Made by a program: the position numbers and the translations under genes. A DNA stretch of 64,000 nt from Dioscorea cayenensis subsp. rotundata (lineage: Eukaryota; Streptophyta; Magnoliopsida; Dioscoreales; Dioscoreaceae). Below are positions 34,763 to 45,637 of the stretch, one piece after another (within the stretch, counting starts at the first letter, position 1; each line of letters opens with the position of its first letter). The stretch lies in assembly GCF_009730915.1 (NCBI RefSeq), contig NC_052471.1, positions 29,980,185 through 30,044,184 of the forward strand, read 5' to 3'. A model generated the notes under the pieces. The model saw only the letters and a list, made by a program, of their open reading frames with translations, ran no database searches and was not told the DNA's origin.

Positions 34763-37700
34763 AACAACGGGGCAGGGCAAAAAGGAGCAATCCAATGGAA
34801 AGTAGTAATCACTAATCAATTGTTCAAGAAAAAGGAATCATAGATAAACACGATGGGAAGAGCTTCCACTAAAAATTACAAAATATAAGAAATCAAGAAT
34901 GTGTGCATAAGAAAGCATGCAGTCATATCAGAACAGTATTTCACAATCAAACCACAAGATTTAGTGATACTAGCTCATCCCATTAAAGCCACAGTAGAGA
35001 ATAACAATCACAAAACTGAAAAAAGAGCAGCACTGGTTTTATGCTGCAAGATCAAGATCAAATCCCTGTTTTAACAGGCATGCCATTGTTTTCATTTTCA
35101 TTATACATAGTGAAAACATAAGCTGTTTTAAAAACCACGAAAATATAAAGCAGTAACGTTCCCCAATTTTGTTTATTGCATCTAGCACTGATGACTTAGC
35201 TATCCATTTATATCAACTTTTGCTCTTCACATGCCTAAGCCAACCTGCCATCACAAAACAAACTACTAATAAGATAATAGCATCATAGAATCAAAAGTAT
35301 ATGATTAGGAGCAAAGAAACAAAGAAAGAAAGAAAGAAAGAAAGAAAACCATTTGCTATTCAATCTTCTTTTACTTCACCGGGTCATTGTGTTTTGGGCT
35401 AGTATATCGTTGTCAGTGTTCTCTTGTGATATATATTTTCAGTGCCTAGTGCAGCTGATCTGTTTTTCTTAGTTGTTGGTTGATTCTTATAATTGATTCT
35501 ATGATTTACATATAATCTCGTAGCCCAAAAGATTGAAATCACCAACGATCCTGTATGTGTGCACCAATAATCTATATATCATCAATGAAAGGTTATATAA
35601 CGGATAAAATACAAGTAGATGTGATTGATGTTTATGCCCTTTTTCTTTCAAGAACCATATATATAGATACATTTTTAAACTTATCCCAACACCTTAGCAG
35701 GGCAATATAAATCAGTTGATCTGTCTAAAGAACCACATCCTAACAACGAAAGAGGTGACCATCAAGGAAAAAGAGTAGATCAGAAGGGGAGATTGTAAGT
35801 GAAGGATCAGAAGAAAAAAAAAAGTAGAAGAAAAGGAAAGGAAAAAGAGAGAAGAGAAAGGCAGAGAAACAAATAAAGAGATCGGCCAAGGTACACATAG
35901 GCCATAGAATACATGACCTCACCTTTCAAAGCCATAAACCCACTAACTTCCATACCTTCAAAGCTATCCAAAAGAAAAATTAACAAGGCCTTCCCACCCA
36001 CTGCATGCAAATCACATCACATGAAACTCAAGCTGAAAAACACCCTATAATAATGGCACGTTCAGTAGACCGTGTAATTGACCTCCCAAGGACTGGTATT
36101 GTTTCCAAATCACCATCCAACAGCTCTATGCAACTCCAAAATAGATCATGTGCTAGTTGTCGGTTTGAGCAAAACCAGAGTGGCCATTGTAGTTCTCTTG
36201 GTGTCAAAAAAACAAGCATACACAAACTTCATTATTTGCATGACCTAATGGCTATAAAGCAGGCCTAATCACTACGCTACGCTACCTCATCTTTATCAGA
36301 GCTAGATTCATTACAACAGGGGGGGCTCAGGGAAGAAATGCATCACAAGGCTTTGGCATAAATCCTAAGGACAGTGATGGGTACAGACAGAACAAAATAC
36401 ATATGGATGTTGCACTTGCAGACCTTGTAGCTAAAGCGTTGCAACTAAAGATGCTGCTGCAAAATTGTTGCATCTGAAGATGCTGCTGCTTAAGTATTAC
36501 ATCACAGATGCTGCAATCAAAATGTTGTGGCTAAAAGGTATTACATATAAAGTGTTGCAGCTGAAGTTATGATGCTGCAGTCAGAGTCATAAAGTGATTC
36601 TAGCTAAAATGTTAGACTTTTACAGATGAACAACAAAAATAATGAAAGCTTAACCAAGGTTATGAAATTGATGCATCATAAGTGTTGAACTTGTGAAGAT
36701 GAAGAAGCTAAAGAGATGATGCTATTGTGAACAAAGTAATTGACCTTTAAGTTGTCAAAATCATGAAAACTTGAAGAAGTCAGAGCGCACAATGTTGCTA
36801 ATTATCTCAACATGTCAAAGAATTAAAGATGTAGAGATGCAGAGTCAAAGAGTTGTTCATGCTGCTAAAGGCCTCAGGCTCGAATTGAAGCCTTGGAAAC
36901 ATAGAATAAGTTAGTTAATGTCATCAGGGACCTCAAGTAATTGACAAACTAAAGCCATGAAGACATCAAAAACATATAAAGATATCAAAGACAAGACCAC
37001 AAACATGTAAAGGCCTAGACCTTAAGGCATGAACAACTCGAAGTGTGTTTCAACTCGAAAAGATGTCAAACAACTCTGATGCCCTCAAAATGGAGGAAAC
37101 CTTAACAAAAAGATCCTGTTTCAAGCAACGAATTTCTTAAAGACAAATGAATCTCATCAAGAGTGTCAAAACCTTATGCCCTAGTGCAACCTCCACAGGT
37201 TTCTAATAACCTTTATTCACAATGTTCACATTCCTACCTGGAACCTAACTCTTTCAAAACAAGAAATGCTATGTGTTACAATGCATCTCCCAAAGTTAAT
37301 AGAATCAATCCATTATTTCTCATTCCTTTGTCTCTATTTTGTATATTCGCACTAGGTTTCTTAATTGGAGTTCTTCTACCTAAGTGAAAATCAAGAACCC
37401 TCATACAAATTCATGTAATTTAGAAAAATTGTTTCCTTATCCATAGGAGAATCTCAAAATGGAGGGTACCAAGCAGTTGTTGCACAAAAAGAAATGAAAG
37501 AAAGCAATCATGATAGAAGTTTAAAGAAATTGCAAAATTTTTATCTACAAATGTTTTGAGTCATATGGATCCAGATTGACTGCAATATATTTATAATTTG
37601 AAAGATATTAGCATTTAAATGCCATCATTGATAAGTCAGACCATCCATTATTGCCTGTTTGAGCCATTTAGAGAGCCTCCAATGGACACAAAAATAACTG

Positions 37701-38724
37701 AATTTTTATATGAATTTTGTTGTGAAGTAAGACTTGATTATACTTGCCACATAATAAAAAAATATGTGAAACCAGACAACCGTTTGCAATGACTTTGGAG
37801 AGAAGCTAGACCATAAAGGAGATAAAATTCAAACAATTGCCAAGCATGGAAGCAGAAAATCCAACTGGTATGTGAAGACATAAATTTAATAGTCTATCAA
37901 GGATGTTGCAGGGAAAACGAGAATGGCAAATCAATATCACGACCAAAATTTGAAAATTATATTCTTTGAAATGTTTTTTACAGTGGAACTGGTAGATTAT
38001 CAAATTCCTGTTTAAAACTCCTGTAAGTTATAAGCTTCCTCACTAGTTGTCGTCTTTAGTTCATGCAGGCTGTATCTTTTATTCCCTTTTACATAAAATC
38101 TCTAACATCCTTAGTACACTTTCTTTATTTCAAGTAATACCCTATTTTTCCTAAATGCTAGGGATGGAAGTTGGTCCAGGGCTAGGAGAAAAGGAACAGA
38201 ATCAGGATGCGCAAAGCTGTATCTGGCCATTCACCTAGTTGTAGAAATAAGGAATCAGAATTGAAGAATTGGGAAACACACACACACAAACACACACACA
38301 CACACACACACACACAGAGGCAGGCACACACAAATTGTGTGAAAAGAACTAGGGCAAATCAAGTGCCCTAATGGGACAGGGTGCACGATTAATTCAATAG
38401 CCAAAGAATCTAGTGGCAAGCAATTTTTCACTAAAGAAGGTATATTTATGGGTTAACGCACAATTAAAAGAAGCAATTCCCACCGATTAATGATACATAT
38501 CATAAATAATATTGAATAATTGCTAAACAAGTGCGCATGAAACTGATATTAAATTTTAAGTCGCAAAGGTGAGAATCAAACCATGCAGATATGATTCTAT
38601 AATCAGAAAGGTTAAAAGTAGGGATAGAATAAAAAAATAAGAAGAAAAAGATGATATCCAAAAGAGAATCCATAAAGAAATTGAGGAAAAAGATAGATAA
38701 ACCTAGATTGAGATGATGGATCAA

Positions 38725-38756
<32 letters not shown>

Positions 38757-38772
38757 AATCTCGTAGTCCTTG
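34660..38772. repeat. Duplicated block, copy B, part 2 (non-coding)
   Basis: The homologue of 26690-30263. Differences include a (GAAA)n run at about 35318-35347, a CA run at about 38277-38318, and a longer array of GATGCTGCTGCA-like words at 36420-36600. No open frame is conserved with copy A. It runs into the 3' end of UBL5. Confidence 0.8.
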
Positions 38773-38942
38773 AGAGTGATATGGTCCTTGTAGATGTTGT
38801 ACCACTTCTGGATGCGGATCTTGTCGGCCCTCGTTCCCGTTTGAGCGGCCACCAGCTTCTTCAGATCGCCGATGGTGTCATCCTCGTTGCACTTCACCCG
38901 CACCTTCTTGCCAAGACGATCGTTCAGCACAACCTCGATCAT
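38721..38942 (-). CDS. UBL5: Ubiquitin-like protein 5 (UBL5/HUB1)
   Basis: A complete 73-residue protein starting [20 protein letters not shown] and ending LELYYN. The C-terminal di-tyrosine followed by one residue replaces the Gly-Gly of ubiquitin, as in all Hub1/UBL5 proteins, so it is not conjugated through a Gly-Gly tail. In yeast and animals Hub1/UBL5 binds the spliceosome protein Snu66 and adjusts 5' splice-site choice. Length and sequence match the highly conserved family with only minor changes ([13 protein letters not shown]). The single coding exon is typical of plant copies. The ATG at 38942 is chosen because the frame upstream (to 39020) is leader sequence without conservation. 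This is the intact copy of the duplicated pair. Confidence 0.95.
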
Positions 38943-39348
38943 CGTCGCTCTCCGCCTCACGCACGCACAAGATCCCAATCTCGCAGTGGAAGACCGAAGA
39001 CCTCGAGAGAAGAACAACAAAACTCGACGGGTGGTCCTCTTATACGACTGATCTCGAGTTTTTCAGTGGCTTGAATCGCACGCAATCCCTTGTGTATATA
39101 CACGTATACGACTACGGATACGATGGTATATATGATATACTAATACATAAGCTCTTAAAAATAATGTAACACCAAAAAAATATATATAATTAAAAAATAT
39201 ATGCAAATATTATCTGGTTTCAACATTTAAAATCATCAGATATTTTATTATTTAAATTCACATGAAAATCCAATTAAAATTTATATTTTTTTAAATTAAT
39301 TTAATTTTTATAAAAAAAAAATTGTAATAGATAAGTGATTTTATCCAC

Positions 39349-39379
<31 letters not shown>

Positions 39380-39429
39380 CAAAATTTATATAGACTTGCC
39401 TATTAAAATAAGAGTTATAACTTTTTTTT

Positions 39430-40110
39430 TTAAAATAAAGTATGTACATATTATTAAGCAAATAATGTGTGTGTATATATATATTTATTATAAACTACTA
39501 TTACATCCAAACTATATTTGCAAGCATTAGTATTCAAACTTTATCACCGTGAAGGACCACAGGCTGATTGAGCTAGAAATCTCCACTCTAAATTTGTCCA
39601 TCTGGCTTATTTGAAAGCTCTCTATAGCAACATAAATATCTATCTAACTAAATGGGCAGCAAATTAGAAAATCAAACCCTACTACTACTAACAACTACTA
39701 GGAATAATGGTAACATATAATAATACTTACATAAAATTACTATCTATTTATGTTAAAGTCTTTTTTATTTCTTTCCTTGAAGAGTACAATAAGCCATTGT
39801 TCAAAATCCACTGTATCTATATAGCAATGGTTGAATTAAGCCAATACGATGAACATAATAAAATCATCTTCCAGTGTGGCATTGGCATATATACATACAC
39901 AAATAAGCAATAGTTAAGTGTCCATTAATCATGTACATCTTTTAGTGACTAAATTATAACATATGGAGAATTTATATATTTTTATAAAAAAAAAATCAAT
40001 TTACTTTATTGAGAGAAGGCAGTTTCATCATGAACTTAAACTTAATGTTTGAGTAACTTTCGGTTGCGACCATTTCACCTAATCAGAATCTTTAGATGTA
40101 TATGAAATTA
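39430..40110. repeat. Duplicated block, copy B, part 3
   Basis: The homologue of 30310-30985. It ends in a decayed GNAT tail. Between UBL5 and this block (38943-39429) is UBL5's upstream region, unique to copy B, with a (TA)n run at about 39356-39380. Confidence 0.8.
40005..40100 (-). pseudogene. GNAT 3'-exon remnant in duplicated block B
   Basis: Reading on the - strand gives EMVATE...KFKFMMKLPSLNK, aligning with KWPQPKAS...RFNFMMKLLSPNR at the C-terminus of the intact GNAT. The frame contains stops (RF*LGEM) and homology ends at about 40110. No other GNAT exon is seen to the right, so this is the truncated edge of the duplication or a deleted gene. Confidence 0.7.
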
Positions 40111-40337
40111 TTATTTTTATGTTTAATAATTGTAGTATTTAATTCCACAAGATATTGTACAAAAAAGTATACACATCAATAAAAAAATATCTTAAATAAA
40201 ATAAAATATATAAATCAACTAAACAGATATGGGTTATATTAAATTAAACAAGATGCATACTATATTAAATATATATATATATATAGCATAATGGCAAAAT
40301 AGGCCAATTTAAAACATTCAACAAATAATTCAAGAAA

Positions 40338-40379
<42 letters not shown>
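40338..40379. repeat. (AAT)14 microsatellite
   Basis: Perfect trinucleotide run of 42 bases in the spacer between the GNAT remnant and the CASP-like gene. The rest of 40111-40650 is AT-rich with no gene seen. Confidence 0.95.
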
Positions 40380-40381
<2 letters not shown>

Positions 40382-40650
40382 TATAGTGCAAACGGGTGGT
40401 GGACTGGATTGGACTGGGCTGGACTGGGCTACATGATCTTTAGAGGGATATATAGATTTTTGCGGGAACATGCCTTTAACGGATGCAACCATTCTATTCC
40501 TAACCGAACCAAGCTACATTGATATGGGCCCAAACAAAATAAATAAAAATAAAAAAATGAAAAATAAAAATAAAAGTTAATTAATTAATTAATTAATTAA
40601 AAAAAGTACATAGAATGATGGCAAGATGGTATATGGGATGAGCTCGCTTC

Positions 40651-40676
40651 GCTCTCTCTCTCTCTCTATATATATA
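40651..40676 (+). promoter_or_regulatory. Core promoter of the CASP-like gene: CT patch and TATA box
   Basis: A (CT)n stretch at 40651-40667 runs into TATATATATA at 40667-40676, about 220 bp before the ATG. The intervening leader contains (TTCATC)n at about 40783-40812. Pyrimidine patches near the TATA box are common in plant core promoters. The assignment rests on position and motif only. Confidence 0.45.
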
Positions 40677-40895
40677 CAGTGTCGACAACTCCTTCGCCAG
40701 CCAGGTCCCAGCCCAAACCAAAGCTCTTTTTGTTGTTTCATTTTGTGGGGAATTTCCCAATTCCATCAAACCTAGGGTTCTTCATCTTCATCTTCATCTT
40801 CATCTTCATCTTCTTCTCTTCTCCTCTTCTCCTCTTCCCTAGATCCGATCCATACTAATTCGATTAGGAGATGATCTGAAATCGTGTCTGCGGAG

Positions 40896-43323
40896 ATGAA
40901 CATAAGCCGACCGGCGGTGCATCCAGTGGAGGCGCCACCTCTCACGGATGCCGCTGAGAATCGGCCCAGGGTCCGGATGAAGGACATCCAAGGGATGTCC
41001 GGCACTGCTGGAGGCCTCGCCCTTCGCCTCTGCCAGTTCGCCTTCGCGCTTGCCGCTCTTGCTGTCATGGTCTCCACCAGTGATTTCACCTCCGTCACCG
41101 CTTTCTGGTATTATATCCATCATCTCCTTTTCTCCTTAATACCATCATTGCCAAGTTTATATGTGTTGGGTTTAGGAAAAAAAAAACGATTTTTTTTTCT
41201 TAAAAAACAAATAATAATTCTTGTTTTGGTCCATCTTTGATTATGATTTATGATATTGAAGTTTTTCTTCATGATTTACAAGTAATTCCTATTTTTGGTT
41301 ATCCAACAGATTGCCTATGCCGCACATTTCTGTTTATTTGTTTGTAGTACTATCATGTGCTGAGTCAGTCAGTCTAGCTTTATGGCTTGAAGTTATTCTG
41401 CTAGCGGGCCACAAGTCTAACATGAACCAGCAAACATGGAATGTCGGTATCCTTGAGGGAGAAAACCCCCATGTGATTTTGAGAATGAACATGCGGGATA
41501 ATCTACATCTCACCTACAATTGAGGCTTCTAGTAAAAGATGAAGACCTGAGCATTTCTCTGTCACTGTATTACTACTTTCAATTGTAGTTTTTGATGTGC
41601 CTGTTCTGAGCACTATTGCTGTACTCAGAAATATCATTAGAAGACTGGTATTTTTGTCACGGCCGGCCCCCCAATGTTCATAAAGCCTCTCAAACCAAAG
41701 CACGCAATTATACAATCTTTTAAGTTCTGCATTAGATCTTTAATAATCATCGTAGATGAAATTTGCCTTCATATTTTAGTAGGTCTTTTTTGGTATTTTT
41801 TTATCTATTCCATATCTTCTAGCTCTGATAAATGCTCATGAACCAGAAGAGAACCATTTATTTCACTTTACAATTTCGTGTTTTATGGCTGGTTAGGCTA
41901 ATGATCGTCCAACATTTGATATAACTGTTTAGCTGACCTTCAATTATGTTGTGCTATGGTCCAAAAGTTGGCAGAGTTCTAGTGTTTCTTGCAGCCACTT
42001 GTCGTGATTATTTTAAGAACAAGACTGGAAATGAAAATTAAATACAATGAATGTACCCCCCCTTTGCATTGACTTGAAAACAGAATTGTACTTGAAATTG
42101 GCTATCAGTTGCTTATTGTAAGCCATGTTTTATTTTCAAGCTTGAAGAACTTTGCCATTAGAAATATAAAGGACAGTTTATTCCAATATGTGGATATTTC
42201 GATATACAACTTCTGCAAGCCCTGATACCATGTCATGGCACTGATGATAGAGATAAAACATTTTTTAAGAAGGGTAAATTGGATGTTAATCTTGAGAAGC
42301 ATTGCCTTGTAATTGGCAACCCTTCCCATTGTGTATGTGGTGAGTGCTGTACCGTTTGCATTTTTGCAGGAGATGAGAACTACTCGATAATGACATTGGG
42401 CTGTGTGGCTATCCTTTATTTTTTACTTTCTGCGTTCATGTTCTTGAGCATAGCTACTATTTGCCTACCTCCATGATGTTCAGAGAGCAGAATTTTTTGG
42501 GCAGAAAAGCTAACAAAGGGGTTTTTGAGGCCTCAATTCTTCTTCATTCTTTTGAGCCCATAGATTGTAAATGTTGATTTTCATGAGACATCTTCTTCTG
42601 CATATGCATTGAAGTCAGTGGTGCAGCATTGGGCCATGGTAACTAATGTGCCTATTGATGCTGATTGTTATATCAACTTTGCAAAGAACCAGGAGTCAAC
42701 CTTCCCTGCCTTTTTACAGATGTGGAAGCTTAATGAATAGCCGAAGCCGAACAGAATTAGTGTAGATCTTGATGATGCTCTTCCTGCTTATGAAATCGTA
42801 TATGAGTTTTGCTTTGATATTGTAGGCAACTTGCTACTGTTGTTTGCTAATTCTAGATAAGCAATTCATTGTTTTGAAACTTCTAACTTAATAACCTTCT
42901 TGGGATCAGCTACCTTGTAGCTGCAGCGATCTTGCAGAGTCTGTGGAGTCTTTCATTAGCCATCCTGGATATTTACGCCCTCCTTGTGAAGCGCTGTTTG
43001 AGGAATCCACGAGTTGTCTGCTTGTTTGCTATTGGAGATTGGGTAAGGAAATTGTGGTGTGTGTGCATGGTTGCTATTTAGATAAATCAGCCTTTGTTGG
43101 TACCTATTCTTATGTTTCCTCTTTAATGCAGATCACATCCTCACTTACATTTGCAGCAGCTTGTGCATGTGCTGGCATCACAGTTTTAATTGGTAATGAC
43201 ATGAACTTATGTGCAGAGAACCACTGTCCGAGTTTTGAAACAGCCACAGCCATGGCCTTCATCAGCTGGTTTGCTGTCTCCCCATCATTTTTCTTGAATT
43301 TCTGGGTATTGGCTTCCCGATGA
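40896..43323 (+). CDS. CASPL5: CASP-like membrane protein, subfamily 5 (CASPL5)
   Basis: CASP-like proteins are four-pass plasma-membrane proteins. The founding CASPs scaffold the Casparian strip, while most CASPLs have unknown roles. There are three exons: 40896-41107, 42910-43042 and 43132-43323 (537 nt, 178 residues, phases agree). The N-terminus [12 protein letters not shown] and the [10 protein letters not shown] motif before the first membrane span are typical of the CASPL5 group. The conserved first span starts GLALRLCQF (Arg) and the third lies in [16 protein letters not shown]. The extracellular loop has CAENHC with two Cys, and the last span is [17 protein letters not shown] prefer the ATG at 40896 over any upstream non-ATG codon. 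The 1.8-kb intron 1 has no other gene. A LINE is inserted about 390 bp after the stop. Confidence 0.92.
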
Positions 43324-43839
43324 AATGGTGATTGTAGCCATCTTCCTAACTGAATGTGATGCAGTGTCATCTCAGGCTTTTCCATCATTTTCATAATTTC
43401 AGTTTATCCATATCCAACTCAGTTTGCCTATGTATATCATGATTAGCAGGATTGAAAATTTATATAGATCTTTCTGGCCAAAATTTCATGTTTGTTATCC
43501 TTTTAATGAAAATGCTCAGGTTGCATATACACCTTTATATCATCCCAGTTCACCACCCTTGCTTTTGAAGTATTTGTGGTATTCTGTTTTGGTCGCCTGT
43601 GTGGATGATACGTTACAGACTGTATGGTATGGAACTTTTACACACGGTGCATTGCCCCAAACAGTCTAAACGCATGCCAGCAAAGATTCATCTGATTTCT
43701 AGTTGACATTAATGTCTCTGGATAGCTTTGAGAATATGTGCTGATTCAGAACCTGAAAGAAAAATCCCTAACCCCGTGCCATCTCTGAGTTCCCTCTGCC
43801 AACCTGAGTTCCCCCTGTTTGTCCGCTCCCCCTCTTGCC

Positions 43840-45582
43840 ATGGCAAGCGGGGGTCAGCCACCCCCTCCCGCTCCTCAGTCCAAATCGTGGTCTCAAATCG
43901 CCTCCTCCTTGACTCAAACCCTAGACAATTCCCCATTCCATAACGCCCAGCTTTTAAGCAAACTCAAATCCTCCACTTCTTGCTTTGTCCGTTTGGACAA
44001 AGATGCTATCAACAGAGGCCGCTTGAAGTTCCAATATGCTCTCTACGGAAAACTATTTGGGAAATCTCCCCCATTTGAGCAAGTCAAGTCGTTTTTGCTG
44101 AACAAATGGAGCTGTATTGGTGAGGTCTTTATCTCCGATCTTCCCAATGGTTTCTTACTGATAAGATGCTCTTCTGAGAAAGTGATGCAGAGTCTTCTTC
44201 TTGATGGGCCTTGGACCATAAATGGCATTATACTTCAATTATCTCCATGGAAACCCTTCTTTGAACCAAGCTTTGCTAAGCTTAATTCAGCGGCCATCTG
44301 GGTTCAGTTTCATAACTTGCCTGTTGAATGTTGGGACGGTGAAACTATTGATACTATAGCCAGTAATTTTGGAAACCTTATAAAAATTGATGAATTTACA
44401 TTCTCATTGGCAAGATCCAAATATGCTCGTGTGTGCATCGAAATAGACTTATCGAAAAGCCTCTTTGCCGAGGGTTTTCGGATCGGAGATGAGCGTTCAT
44501 AGGGGTGTTTGTTGTTGTGATGTACTGACGCTTTACCGACATTTTGTTACAACTGTGGGCTCATTGGTCACGGTAGCAAGTCTTGCAACCGACCATCGTT
44601 GTCGGGGGCCGGTGAGTCTTCTTTGCCCTCTCGTGTTTTGCGAGAGCCGGTAGAGAATACTCCCTTGGTCTTGCATGACGTTGATCAATGCATGGATCCT
44701 GCTGACCCTATTTTCGTTCCTAGAGAGGATGATAACCCGGGATCAGAGTTTGGACCTTGGCTTCTGGTCTCTCGTCGGCGTGGCCGAGCTCGAGGCCGTG
44801 GTGGTGGCGCTGTTCGTGCTGCTCACGTGTCCTCGCGTTCCGCAGCCGGTCAGGAGATTGAAAATACCGAGTTTCGAGGCACTGCTTTGCACCGCTTACG
44901 TGGTGGATCCCGTGTCGTTGGCAGTGGCCGGTCTTCCACTATGCACGCATCCCATGATGGCACTTTATTTGGTGCCGTTACAAATTCTTCTGATCAAGAT
45001 CCTGTGGTAAATCTAGCCGTTGATCCCAACATGGAGAACCCCACCATTCGCTTCGAAAGTAACCCATCTGACCCTTCCCACTATCTTCCGGTCTTGTCTA
45101 ATCCTGAAGTCCCTTTGCAGCACGTCTCTTCATTACAAAACTCCTTAACTATTAATGCTCGAGACAATTCACCGCCCTTCTCTCCCACTCAAAACGCTAC
45201 CTTTCGTAACTCCCGAGAAGCCTTAAAGCTGATTAATCTTCCAAGAAACGTTTCCCCTCCTCCTATCTTGCGTACATCTGTCCCGGAAGTCTCTATTCAT
45301 TCTCCTCCTCATAATCAATTGCATAACTCCCTTGTAGCTCAAGTCTCCTCTGCCCTTGAATCCAGTGATATGGAGGAGGATAGTGATGGTGGGGAGGGAT
45401 CAACTGATGATGACGATGATGAAATGCCAGATGATGGTGATGACGGTCCCGACGACTCAATGACGCTGGTTCAGTATCAGACGGAGGTCAGACGGGAAGC
45501 CCTCATCAGGAAAGGATCAAACACTAATGAGATTTCACCTAAGAAGGGAAGGGTGGAACCAGAGGGTTCTGGTTTCTGTTGA
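43840..45582 (+). pseudogene. LINE ORF1 (DUF4283 and zinc knuckle), frameshifted
   Basis: ATG at 43840 (MASGGQPPPPAPQSKSW). Residues about 45-215 form a DUF4283 domain (LLLDGPWTINGIILQLSPW, AAIWVQFHNLPVECWDGE), the usual nucleic-acid-binding part of plant LINE ORF1. The frame breaks at about 44480-44500. In the next frame a CX2CX4HX4C knuckle (CYNCGLIGHGSKSC) is at 44545-44586, followed by a Ser/Pro-rich linker, an Asp/Glu-rich run (about 45368-45455) and a stop at 45582. ORF1 proteins coat the element RNA. One frameshift makes this copy defective. Confidence 0.85.
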
Positions 45583-45637
45583 TTTGAGTCTTCACCTTAA
45601 CCATTTTAGTTTCTGTCCTTTTTTCGAATTTGTTTTT

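Noticed and set aside
36301..37160. Possible satellite made of GATGCTGCTGCA words
   Set aside because: The words are degenerate with no fixed period; they are described only as a property of the duplicated non-coding block.
27000..38700. tRNA or microRNA genes in the duplicated blocks
   Set aside because: I found no cloverleaf with matching arms and no hairpin holding a known plant microRNA sequence.
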